Source of the DNA: Pagrus major
Lineage: Eukaryota; Chordata; Actinopteri; Spariformes; Sparidae
Direction: 5' to 3'
Assembly (NCBI RefSeq): GCF_040436345.1
Contig: NC_133218.1
Location: forward strand, 26,400,710-26,464,709
Length of the DNA: 64,000 nt
The translations under genes were made by a program, and so were the position numbers. Below the pieces are notes generated by a model. The model searched no databases and was not told the DNA's origin. It saw nothing but the letters and a program-made list of their open reading frames with translations. Below, in pieces: positions 49,817-61,699 of the stretch (position 1 is the stretch's first letter; each line of letters starts with the position of its first letter).

Positions 49817-50057
49817 TTAAAGGGGCACGGCGATGAAATTTAAAATCAGAATTTTAATATTTACAATATCAATGAGGTAATAATACTAACTGAATAAACA
49901 AGCTGTTCTTAGAAGACAATAAGGTCCTCAGTGTTGAAAACGAAGAGAGTTTGTTTATTTAGTTTGTCAAGGCATAATACGTCAAGGGAAAATACGTCAA
50001 AGATTTTTCTCCTCTGATTAAAATGTCTTCCCCAAAACTACATAGTGTGCCTTTAAC
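49817..50057 (+). mobile_element. MITE-like element, family 'TTAAAGGTGCACTRTGTAG', copy 3
   Basis: It starts TTAAAGGGGCACGGCGATGA, shares CAGAATTTTAATATTTACAA with copy 1 (14120-14470), and ends CCCCAAAACTACATAGTGTG followed by CCTTTAA. It is about 110 bp shorter than copy 1, missing the middle, so it is an internal-deletion derivative. It lies in a gse1 intron. Confidence 0.75.
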
Positions 50058-51488
50058 AAACAACTGATTAGTGGTATATAGGTGACTCCCTCTTTTTTAG
50101 TGCTTTTATGTCAACACACCAGTTTTAAATGCTGCAGGAGGCAATAGTAAACAAGCAGCGGTTTGCAGTTTGTGCAGACAAGCAAGCCTCCAACGCATCA
50201 TCAAGATAAGCAACACCTTTTCCCCTGCCATGTTGTTGCAGATATCTGGAAACCCCCTCAATCAGATCATGAATTCTGATCACGATAGCACAGCGCAGGT
50301 ACTCAAAAATGGAGGCATCACTCAGTGGGACATCAGACTTCAATCAGAGGACATGGGTTCAACCATCCACCCTGCTGAAATGATCTCATCCACTCGTACA
50401 GGAGGGATTTAGAGCTGGCTTAATGAGTACATGTCATCATGAATGGTTGACTGGCTTTCTAGCTGGCTGAAGATGTGCTGACAGTGGGATGAAAAGGATG
50501 GGAGGAGGGTATGCAAGAAGTTCAGCATGAAGGGAACTTCTGACTAAAAGACAGAGAGATGTGAAAAATTGAGGGTGCCAGTGATAAAAATACCAGTGAT
50601 GCAGCAATGTGGATGAAAGCAACCTAGCAAAAACAGGATGTAGTATGGGCATTACAGCCACTACCACAGCCAGACTGTGAAGTGCTTCAACCTAAAGTGA
50701 GCTTAAAAAGAAGACACCTAGAGTAACCGACTGGATGACAACAGGAAACATAACTCTGCGGCTGACAAAGTCAACACTTAGTGACGTGCTGTTATAAATA
50801 GCACTCATGTACTGTACACATAAGCAGCCTCTGAAGTTGTGATGAAAGAACAAAGGGTGATCTTCAAGCTGGACAGAGAGAGCATAACCCAACATGAACA
50901 GTGGCTGTATATGCTAATACACATGCAACAAACTGCACAATTAAATGTTTGTCATGATCTCCACTTGAACACAGATAAACCTGTGCATGCACACGCACAC
51001 GCACGCACAGTATCCAGGAGCACAGCAGGATAAACCTGCTCCGGCAGTGCCAGGTTTGTTTGACTTTTGAGATGAGATGTCAGAGCAATGTATCCTCAGG
51101 TACTATAGAATGGATGTGTGTACGTGTGTCTGCACACGCACGTATGTCACATCTTTCACTCCATACCAAAGAGAAAAAACCCAAATATCAGAGAAATCCT
51201 GAAACGGCAGCACTGTGGGTGCAGAGCTGCAGAATCAAAGGCGACAATTCCACTAGAGAATGAGAGAGAAAAGAAGAAAGGAGGGGAAAAGAAAAGGGAG
51301 ACAAAGAGACAGAGAGAAACAAGGGAGGGAGAGAGAGAGAGAGCAAGAGATCAATCAAGAAGCCATAAGAGAGAGACAGGGAGTATTGCCTGTGTCTGAG
51401 CTGTCATTATACAGCAGGCCTCCATTATGGAACTACAGCAGAGAACGGAGTACATCTCCCTCTGACCTGGCTCCCTGTCACCGTCTTG

Positions 51489-51490
<2 letters not shown>

Positions 51491-51563
<73 letters not shown>
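51491..51563. repeat. CA microsatellite, about 36 units
   Basis: An uninterrupted (CA)n tract in the large 5' intron of gse1. Confidence 0.97.
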
Positions 51564-51565
<2 letters not shown>

Positions 51566-53393
51566 CTGTGCAAAGAGCAAAGAGAGCAGTCTTCCTACCT
51601 TTTACCTGGTGTGGCTTTAAATGATACGGCTGTGTGTGCGAGCGTGCATGTGTGCGCACACACCTTATTATTCATCCCTCACCTCCTGCTTCTCTTCCTC
51701 TCCTTCACTCGCTCTGTATTCACCCCCTCTTCACCACCACCACCCCCACCCACCCAAACTGCCTGCCAGCAGCTTGCAACAAAAACACAGAGATTTCAAA
51801 AGACCAGCCGGCATCTCTCTCCCTCTCTTCACCTTCCTCTCTTTTATTCTCCAACACACACAGCCACAGAGAAACAGATTGTGTCTTGAGGGTAGGCACG
51901 AGCTGAGATGATTTTCTCTCCTCTCCTCCTCCCTGCATCCGACTCACCCACCCCAGCAGCGCCATTTCCTCTGTCTGTTAATTACATAGCGGCTGTGGTA
52001 GGGGTTGCTTGGGTTCTGCGAGTGAGTGTGTGTGTGTGTGTGCGCGCGTGCGTGTGTGTGCATGCATGTCATCTGAGGAGTGTGTGGCTGTGTTCTCTGA
52101 TTCTCTGAGACACCAGCGTGGGCGTATGACAGAACAGTCTGGTTACGCTTCACAATGCTGCTTAGAGAGTGTGAACACACACATGCAGAGACACACACAC
52201 ACACACACATTCAGTCACACAAACACACATAAGAGCCTTCTGTCTGTGTCTCTGGCTCTTTGTGGTCCGTGCCCCAGGAGTCAAGCTGCTGTCTGTACGC
52301 CCGTGCCCTCTGTAGCCTCTCGCTGAGGGGGGACACAGCCCCGCCGCTCCCCTGACAAGAGGGCCAGCTTCAGCCCCAGCCCAGCTGTTCGACCGAGAGA
52401 GGAGGTAGGAAGTCAGCTCTGACTCACAGTCGTCATCATCGTCATCATCATCATCATCATCACCACCAGGCCCTGTCAACTCTCTCTTTTAATCAACCTC
52501 ACCTGGCTCAGAGAGAGACAGGAAAGGGTGGCAGTGCGGCTCATCCCAGCAAGGCGGGGAGATGTGACAGATGTTGCAGATGAACTCAAAACACAAATAG
52601 ACGCACGCGTGCAAAGAAGGACCTGTCACGGAGCTTATCATGGTTTCTGCACCTGTGATGCTCTATGCCACACAAGCACGCCAACGCTCACACATACACA
52701 GGCAGCCCACATGTCTGGGTAAATTGTATTGTTCTGTACTGTTAGGCTCTCGTCGCCTGGGGACATCACCGCATGTAACATATTTCAGTTATCGTCATCT
52801 TTCCACTTTCTCCTTCCCCCTCTCTTCATCACTCTGTCTCTCCCTCCACACTAGCGTCCTCGGGAAATGAGTGTTGTTTTTGCTGGCTCCCTTACACACA
52901 CTCCTCACTCCATCCTCTGGTTCAACCTCTCTCTCTCCCCTCCATTCTCTCTTTCTCTCTGTGATGTACTCTGCTAGGTTGTGGTTGCCTAATTAGCACT
53001 CCAAGTGCTCTGCATGGGCCCCAACTCCCGTGTGGCTCCACCGCACACACACATGCACTCACGCGCGCGCACACACACACACACAAACGCAGCACCCACT
53101 TGACTTTCCATAGAAGGGTCTGGTCGCCGAGAGTTGGCCTGTTGTAATCTTGTAATTGGTATAATTGGTGTGCGTTCCTGTTTTAACGTGTTCATGTGAT
53201 GCTGTGTTGTCTGATGAGTGAATCTCTTTCCTCGAGGTGAGCAGGAGACAACTCGCCGTCACCATGGCCACACATCTCAGTGAGTGGCCACCAAGATGAG
53301 GTTTCTATTGTCCACAGCTCAGACCCGTGGCGTCGTTTATTCTTTTCTCTCTCGATTTTTGTAGCATAGAAACTCAAATTAGATGCAACAGCA

Positions 53394-53767
53394 TTAAAAA
53401 GGTGCAATATGTATGAATTCTCCAACTGTCCAATTCATTTTCAAAACAGTTTGGGGGCAGCATATCACCAGAGTAGCTGCTAACTGCTGCTAACTGTAGC
53501 TGCCCTTGGCTCGTTAGCTCAGTTAGCCGTGCAGCTAGTGGTTCAGACTGGGCGTTAAGGACCAAGTGAGTGTTAGTGTTTACACCGCGAGCTCAGGAGC
53601 TTTGGACAAGGCCAGGCTGGGGCTAGCTGGTTAGCATGCTAACTTCAGTAGCTATCTCTACAACACAATACACAGACATCATAATGTCAAAACTGCTATT
53701 TATTCATTTTCTTTTAAATATTTTAGTTGATTTTTAAACTAATATTAACACATATTGCGCCTTTAAA
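53394..53767. mobile_element. MITE-like element, family 'TTAAAGGGGCARTATGTARGAATT', copy 2
   Basis: It starts TTAAAAAGGTGCAATATGTA and ends ACATATTGCGCCTTTAA, which are reverse complements with few mismatches. The interior contains repeated GCTAAC/GTTAGC motifs, typical of percomorph repeats. It is related to the element at 24250. Confidence 0.7.
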
Positions 53768-54257
53768 AGGTCTTAAATCAACAACACAAACCAGAGAAAT
53801 CCGTAATTCTATTAAAAAAAAACAGCAACTTATCTTCTTTACCACCTCCAGTTGCTTTAACTTTCAGCAAAACACAGGAAAGAGCAGATAATGGCCAGAG
53901 AGTGAGAAAGGAAGTCAGCGAACTAGCTAGCTAGCCTCTCTATTGTTTAGAGACAACAACGTCCATCAAATTCTGTCTTTTGTTTTTAAGAGTAGGGTTA
54001 CAATGAATTTTAGCATTGATATTGTTTGGCTGTTTGCAGGACTAGTGGAATGTGTGCAACCTTTCAAAACCAGGCCTACAATGAATGTGCTCTGTTCCGA
54101 CAAATGAATGAGCCATTCTTTCAGAAGCGCAGATCCTCATGACTTCCCCAGTCTGCACAGGAAATATATGGAATCAAGATTTAATTTATAGATAAATAAT
54201 GCACAGTTAACCAGAGCTTCCACATGACCTCAGCTAAAGGTAGAGCCCAAACCATGG

Positions 54258-54430
54258 GTCAATCAACAAAAAGATAACTGGCAACTATTTTGACAATTGA
54301 TGAATCGTTTCAGTCATTTATCAAGCAAAAATTGTGAAAATATTGAACAATATCTCAGGTTCCAGCTTCTCAAATGGGAGGATTGCCTGCTTCTCTTTAG
54401 CATATCTTAAAGTCAACTGAATACTTTTGT
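54258..54430 (-). mobile_element. degenerate 'TAGAGCTGCAAC' family element, minus orientation
   Basis: GGTCAATCAACAAAAAGATAACTGGCAACT, then TTTTGACAATTGATGAATCG, and further on CTCAAATGGGAGGATTGCC, follow the reverse-oriented interior of the same teleost family seen at 28172-28450. It is in a gse1 intron. Confidence 0.55.
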
Positions 54431-55238
54431 TAATTATGTAGCCGATCAAAACCAACCTGCACCGAATGACATCGCAACAACCCGGTGCACTTAAAGTGTG
54501 TGCAAAACGACGGCATTAGTAGGCCTACTTAAATAGAGGTTGTATCACAACCGGTGCGTTTACAGGAAAGACGTAGTGACTCTCTCTGCCTACCATGTGT
54601 GAATGACAGCAGACAGGAAGGGAAGAGACTGACACCTATCTTATCGATCACGGATGGTGTCGTTGTCTCGGACAGATAAAAAAAAAAAGGAGCTTACAAA
54701 ATGCACGTATTCACATCGAAGCTCCACTCTCAAAGAGTCAATTTCTAAACATATTCAGATTTTTTTTGATTTAGCCCCGTGTGAAAACCATGCAAAAGCT
54801 TTCCTGTGTATTCATTTAATCTATTAACTGAGTTGTGGTACATTTAGTCAGCTACAGTGCAAAGGGGAAGCACATATGGTTGATGTGAAACTGAGATAAG
54901 AAAGAACACTTATTGAAGATGTGAAATGAGATATAAACAGAACAGTGTCCGAAACAGATACCCTTTAGTGATGTAAATGCCAGCCAGATAAAACAAGTTT
55001 AGCCGGCAACAGAGTCTTCTGCGAAGAGCACGTTTAAAACGGCAACTGTGGCCTCTTCCACCAACACACAGGCATGCAGCTCTATGCATGAGCTGATTAA
55101 AACACTTGGCCACAAAACCACTTCACTTCTTCAGGCGCATGTCTGACCTTGCTCTCTCTCTCACACACACACACAAGGAGGCATGCTAACAAACACACAC
55201 ACACAATATGACAGTCAGCTGATAGAGCAGATATCTCG

Positions 55239-55269
<31 letters not shown>

Positions 55270-56639
55270 GAAGAGGCACACAGACGGACATGTTGAAGAG
55301 AGATAGAAGCAGACACAGGTAGACGGAGAAAGAGAGATGATGATGTGATAGTCATAGAAAAGGCCTTTGTTGAGGAGTAGCCTTTAGCACAATGCTGGGT
55401 TATCCTGTGAGAGTGTGACTGGAGAAAGTACTGAGACAAGACGGGTAGACAAACACACACACACGGCACGGTACATGCAGAGGAACAAACACCAAAAATG
55501 CTGAATGAAAGTGGCTCTTTAGGGCGAGAGAAATAGTCAAGTATGGTCAGTATGAGTGTCTGTACGATTCGCTTATCTACAGCTCTCATGTTGCCTGTGT
55601 TGTGTTTGTTTGCCCAGTGCTTATCAGGCCCTGGGGTATGACAACGACAGCAGCAGCAAACATCAGCTACACAAACATGCGCACACACATAATCTTAAGA
55701 TATCGAGAATGTGGTTTGGTCTGGTGAATGTAGCAGGGAGGACGTTTTTTCAACGTGAATGAAAATGTTTTTTTGTTCTCTACCCAGTTCCCTTCAGAGA
55801 ATTTAATCCAAGCTGAAGATTGAGAATACAAACAAAGTTAACATTGTGAAAAGGTTGCTGGTAATTACTCCACTGCTGAGCGTCGTGCTGGTGCTGTCTA
55901 AATGAAATCACACTGGATGTGGAGGCAGCATGTGTCCAATGCAGTTCAGAGAAATGGATCTTGAGGCATGGGACTCACGACTACAAAGAAAGAGCAGCGT
56001 GACTTGGCCTTACTTGACTGTGCAGCATTGTGATTCACTTTAATGGCATCGAAAACATATCAGGCTTTGCAAATACAGAAAAAAAATTATGATCATAACA
56101 AAATGTGGAAATGACAATAAAAGCAAAAATACAACCACAGTGAGTGAATAGGAGTAAGGGCAAATCAGGTGAATAGGCACCTGTTAACATCTGCTCAGTT
56201 GTTAACAACCACGCCCAAGCACACCACACCGCCCACAGATGGAAAGATAAAGTTAACAAGAAAGAGAAAGGTGTATATCTGGAACGCATTCCCCAAAACT
56301 CCCACATTCCATGAAACTATAACAACCAGGTAAATCTAGGTGCAAACTCTGATCTTCTATTGTTTTTCTACTTATTTCTAAGGGAGACTGACATAGAGTA
56401 TGAGATAACTTTATGGATTTTTACACCTCTGTAACAAGACAGAGTGAGCATGCAAAGTGGGACAGCCCTCTTTACACAAAGGCTTGAGTCTACAAATTAG
56501 GGCCAAGTTCAAGACCTATTAGACTTTTTTCGTTTTTTTCCCTTTCCTTCAGAGTTTTATGTGTTCTTCTGCATGTAAAAGATCTTGAAAGTTAAGAAAG
56601 GCCACAACAACAGAAGCTCCTCTCTCCCACAGAAAACAC

Positions 56640-56960
56640 TTCAGTAGTCAGTAGTCTCGCCTCTACTTCTGTGACATCACTAAGAATTGATTAAACACAG
56701 CTGCTCTGCTCTGTTGTTGTTAGCGGTGCTGGGTCAGGCATGTGTAAGATCACCAATCAGAGGAGACTTGGAAGGGAGGTCTTAAAGAGACAGGCGCTCA
56801 AACAGAGCGTTTCAGAAGGAGGGGCAATACAGTGCTGCAGCACTGGACAGTATGAGAAAACTGATGTGTTTTCTGAGCACTAAAGCATGTAAACCTATTC
56901 TGGCAGTGACCCAAAATAAAATTAAGAACCTGGAAATGAGCACTATATGTCTCCTTTAAA
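56640..56960 (-). mobile_element. interspersed repeat ending '…CTATATGTCTCCTTTAA'
   Basis: Read on the minus strand it starts TTAAAGGAGACATATAGTGC, then a TTTTATTTTGGGT stretch, then TAGGTTTACATGCTTTAG and TTTTCTCATACTGT, and a segment with GTGCTGCAGCAC. This is a very common teleost dispersed sequence by memory. The left boundary is uncertain. Confidence 0.55.
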
Positions 56961-59900
56961 CTCTCACAAATCTCCTTGTCAGCAAAACTGTATAAGTTTT
57001 AATGCAGCTGGTATTAGGGACCAGCCCCTGTTTACATTACTGCCAGACTTCTCAAGGTGTTATTAGAGATAAGGCCAAGGTTTGGTGTGATCTCAAACAA
57101 GTTCATGTACATGTTCAATTAATTATCAATGTATGTGACATTAGGACTGTGTGTGTGCGTGAGTAAGCTGTGTGACAAGCAAATGAGCACCACGCCCTTA
57201 ACATCCCCCTCGCACACACAATACCTGGTGAAAAATCAAGTATTGTTGAAAGGCAATGCTGGGTGACACAAGTACGTGTGTCCAAACGCAGGCCCAGCTT
57301 ACAGAGCAGGTTAGGCTTGCTCACACACATGAAGAGTAAACACACACACACACACACGCACAAAGTGATAAGCACCTTTATCAGTGAAATATGCAGCAGA
57401 AAGCAGTAGGCATGAGAACAAAAGTCAAGAACCACAGTTTTTCGCTCTCCAGCAACTACACAACCATTTCTTCCTCCATCTGTCTGTCTGTCCACTCAAC
57501 TTTCTGTCTGTCTTCCCCCACAGATAAATACTTTATGACCCATTTGTTCAGCTGTCTGCACTGGTCATCACATTTACAGCTTACCTTTACCACCCGTTTT
57601 TTTACACCCAGCAGGAGATGCTTCGACACACACACACACATCACTCACACTTATTCTCTCCGCCCCAAAGGGAAAAGCCGTCACACAGGCCCGGCTTGCC
57701 ACAACAAAAAATCTAACAGATGTACACTGGGAGCTCCGGCATTGGGAGACAGAAGAAGAGCGATCAAGGGGAGAGATGTAGAAGCCATGTTGAAGTTGAG
57801 TTGAAGACATGTTGGCTGACAAAAACCTTTATTTCCTCAGCATCCTACAGTGGTTTCTCTTCCATCACACAGGCAGACCACACATCAACCCTGCCCTGCA
57901 CACAAAGAGAGCGGTGAGTGTGTGCAACAACATTTTCATACCACCTCAGGACATTGTTGTAATGCTAGTCAAATCCAAGCCTCGCCCAGTCAAACGCATC
58001 CTATTCTCTCTAATAGGGAACTATGTAAACCCATGCAAAGGCCTCTCTACAGTCTGTGCTATTCAAAGCTATCAATGGGGGCTGTTGATAAGGAAATGCA
58101 AAGTGGGTCACCTTTAACTCCAGGCTCCTTGTGTAAACAGTATGGGGAGCTGCTTGGGACTCTCCTAATCACTCTCTAAACAGAGCCAGGTGCTGTTGCC
58201 ACAGACAAACTGTCACCAACACTCTGCTCAACACAGCTGCTGTCTAGCCCCCAGACACTCGCAGCACTGCAGGCTACCGCAGCATGACAAACAGCGCAAC
58301 GACACCTGAAAGCATGTCTAACCCAGTACATACGCGCCATCGCTGTATTAGGGTTCACCAATTTGGAAACGGCAAATCACAAGCGAGAAATTCTGTTCCT
58401 CAGAGCGAGATTTGCATAAGTAATCTCTTATCATGGTGCTGAACCATCAGACACATGTAAGTCTGTGACGAGGGAGGATAAATCCAGCTGGAGTTGGCTA
58501 ACTCACTGTTTTTACCACTTCTGCAAAGAAGGATATGTCTGCTCCTGTCAGTTAGTTTGTCTCTCTAGAAATAGAACCTGGCAAAAACTTTACATTCGAT
58601 GATATTTGCTGGATAGATAATGAACACTTCAGAAGCATTTCAGAAGTTATCCAGATGTGACATTTCTGCCAGGGGACAATTTGAAACTTTTTGTGCAAAT
58701 ACTATGACACTCGCACAGATTAAGAAGTAGGAGTCTGACATGTGGAGGAACAAACTGAACCACATAGAGAAGTTATGTTGTGGTTCACAATTAGCATACA
58801 ATGTAATAGTTCTTGCCACTAAACAGCAGTGCATACAGCGTGTGCAGCATAGCAAGCAGTAACACTTAACAATAGCTACAGTTTAGCTTTTTAGCATGGC
58901 ATGATCCTTAATCTGCTTGGCAATTGACTCAGAAAATGACGACAACAACAGAACCATCAAAATTACATCAAAAAGGTACATGAATACCAAAGTATCCCGA
59001 CTGTGCATCTATTGATCCTAACTACAGCCCCCCCTACGAGCCTAAAGTTCTGCTCCATGGACGTAGTTCCACATTATTTCTCAGTACAATAACACATTTG
59101 TTTTATCCTGTATTGGAAAAACTTGAAATTTTGAGGGCTCTGGCATTTCCCTTGCATGACAGGTCCCAGACAATGAAAATAAAACCTTTTAAACACACAA
59201 ATGGTAACCCCGATTAAAACACAGAGAGCCCCTATCATTAAACCCAACATTAAATACTGCTTTCCCTCCAACTGAATGGCATATTTTGTAAGAGTAAAAA
59301 AAAAAAAAAGAAAACACAAGCACAGCATGAAAACTTTTCTATTTTCTACATGCTTTTGAAACCAACAGTATCATAACCCCAACACACATAATGCTGAAAG
59401 GCATCAATCAGAGATTACAGTCTGAGTGGGTAAAATGCCATGCCGAGTATCTTCATAAGCGTGTTTTCCTGTATGAAAGACAAAGTATCAGAGTGGTGAC
59501 ATTGGTCGCCATCAGTGGTAAAGGTGAGAGTTCAAGTCGATGATTTTACCACAACAGAAAATAAATCACTAATGCAGCTAGAAAGCCCTCTGAGAGATAC
59601 ATACATCCATCCACCGGGGCTTAATCTGGATCAAGACCTCCATCAAAATGCACAGGGCGAGTGCCAACCATAGGATGTTACAGTATATGCAATATCTTTC
59701 ATTCATTTAACACAGCTGATCATGAGAAAAACAGCTCAAATGCTCACAGGGCACTTTCTGTGCAAAATCCAAACATGTTTTGACATCTGGCACCTCAAAA
59801 CAAAGTCCATAGACATATTCAACATGTTATTTTCCACTGTGAGGGAAATTAAGTGAAATAGAACAATGTCACCTCCTGTTGTCTGGCAGTGTGGACTGAT

Positions 59901-60508
59901 GAAAATAAACGTGCCCCCTCATTAATCCCACATAGTGTATTTTTCTGAGCCTGGCCCTAATGTGACACATCTCTGGGTACTGTGTGAGAAACCGGGTTGT
60001 ATTCCAGGTAGCAGCCTATGAAATAATGGATTGTACACTGGTCATTATGCCAAATCAAGCCAAAAATGACAGCACTCAGCTATGCCACACAGCAGACACA
60101 TGCCCCTGTGTAATGAATGACCCATCTCCAGCACCGGGCCAGTAGCTGTTTCAGGCACCAGGAGGACAGTCTCACTATAAAACCAGGGGGCTCTGATTTC
60201 CTGCTCTTGCACTTACGGCTAACCTTATCAGCAGCAGCTAAAACACACAACAAGGCTCCTTCTGGCTGCAGATAAACTCGACCCGCAGCACTGCGCTCAG
60301 CAAAGCCTGTTGCTTCACGGCTCTGTTCTGTCTGTTTGTAGACCGTGTTTTAAACCCGAGAGGTGTGTGCTGTGTGCTGAGTGTGTGTGCTTGTGCATGT
60401 GTGTGTGTGTGTTCCCCACAGAAGCAGCTGTTGTAGGCGCCTGCAGTTCAAGAGAAGTGAAGGAGCGCGTGGGAAGTGATTCAACACGGTCCACCTGCCA
60501 CGCGCACG

Positions 60509-60543
<35 letters not shown>

Positions 60544-61291
60544 TCAGATCCTTAGCACCAAATAGTCAACATGTGTCACTATCTCAGCCAGTCACATTTA
60601 TTCAGAGAAAATGCTCCTTGCACAGACAGGCTTTCCCCGCTCTGCTCTGGAGGTGCAGCTCTGACCAGACGCTCTCCAATAATTTGAAAAGGAGCCAGCA
60701 TGACTGGAGACTCCGAATTACCAACCAAGTAAAGCCAATAATACAATTTTACATAAAAGGGCCTACAGTGAGCGTAAATGGCTTACGCAGAAACCCTCTG
60801 GGCTGCGCTTTACATAATAATCACAACAGCGCACGGGGTAACAATGTTACAAGAAGTTAATTTAAGGGGGTGGGGGTCGCCCGCTATTCCTTTCAGGCCC
60901 TTTGGGCTGATCTGCATTTTCAAAACCACGAATCTCTGAAAATCCTGAACAAAACGGGCATGTAAACACTGAATGACAAAAGAAAAGCCAAGATCGCCAC
61001 CAGAGCGCACCGGAGCGGCTCTCTCTTTCTCTTTCTGTTGCTCCGACTCTGGAGGCGATTTCTTCTCTTTCTTTCACACACACACACAACACAAACACAC
61101 GAACACACACACGCGCGCGCGCTCAGCACCGACCTTCGTTTAAAAAAAAAAAAAAAAAAAAAAACTATCACCCGTTTCCTCGATATCGTAATGACTTCCT
61201 CAACAAAACCCTCCGCCGTATGCGCCCTCGTTTACGCCAAACAACCTCCGGGTTTCAAGACACAAGTACACATTTCCACACAATCACTTAC

Positions 61292-61560
61292 CGCAAACAA
61301 GTATGGGCTAATCCAGGGTTTGTAAACGAGTAAAAATCCACCCCCCCACCCCTCGTCCGTTCAGCGGTGAAAACGCGGATCCATCCCTCCGTCGAGAACA
61401 GAGACTCTGCACTTTTGTTGTCACGCAGGAAGCTCCGACACCTAGCGAGGCCACAGGGACGGAGCAGAGCAGAGCGCCGGGGAGAGGAGGAGAGAGGCGG
61501 CCGGCTGCTGGGAGCCGGGAGGTGGGGCTTCCTCTCCGGCGGGGGCCGGACACACAGACA
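61292..61560 (-). other. probable gse1 non-coding first exon and CpG-rich promoter
   Basis: A strong minus-strand splice donor (TTTGCG/gtaagtg) ends an exon at 61292. Upstream, 61380-61570 is CpG-rich with runs such as GCGCCGGGGAGAGG, as in a CpG-island promoter. Joined to the exon at 44054 it would place GCGGC before the ATG. A short upstream ORF of 7 codons plus stop (61361-61384, minus) precedes the main start. The transcription start was not located; the left-hand limit is firm and the right-hand one approximate. Confidence 0.55.
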
Positions 61561-61699
61561 GACAGGCAGGCAGACAAGCCTGAGGGGGCGGGGGGTAGAA
61601 GCACCTGCTCCCCCCTCTACCACCCCACCCCACCACCCCCCCGTCACGCCTTCAGTGCACAGGGCTGACCCCGCATTGTGCCCCCCCCCCCCAAAAGAA

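Larger units (their letters stand above)
44055..61291 (-). other. gse1 5' intron(s), about 17 kb, no coding exon recognised
   Basis: This lies between the first coding exon and the probable non-coding exon 1. It holds pyrimidine-rich tracts (46110-46450, with a CT run at 46301-46322), a GAG triplet run (about 46567-46593), CA tracts (48937-48975, 49137-49170, 51491-51563, 60512-60541), a GA run (55236-55270), an A-run (61142-61164) and several MITE-like elements listed separately. Human GSE1 has alternative 5' exons, so unrecognised short exons may be present; none could be supported here. Confidence 0.55.
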
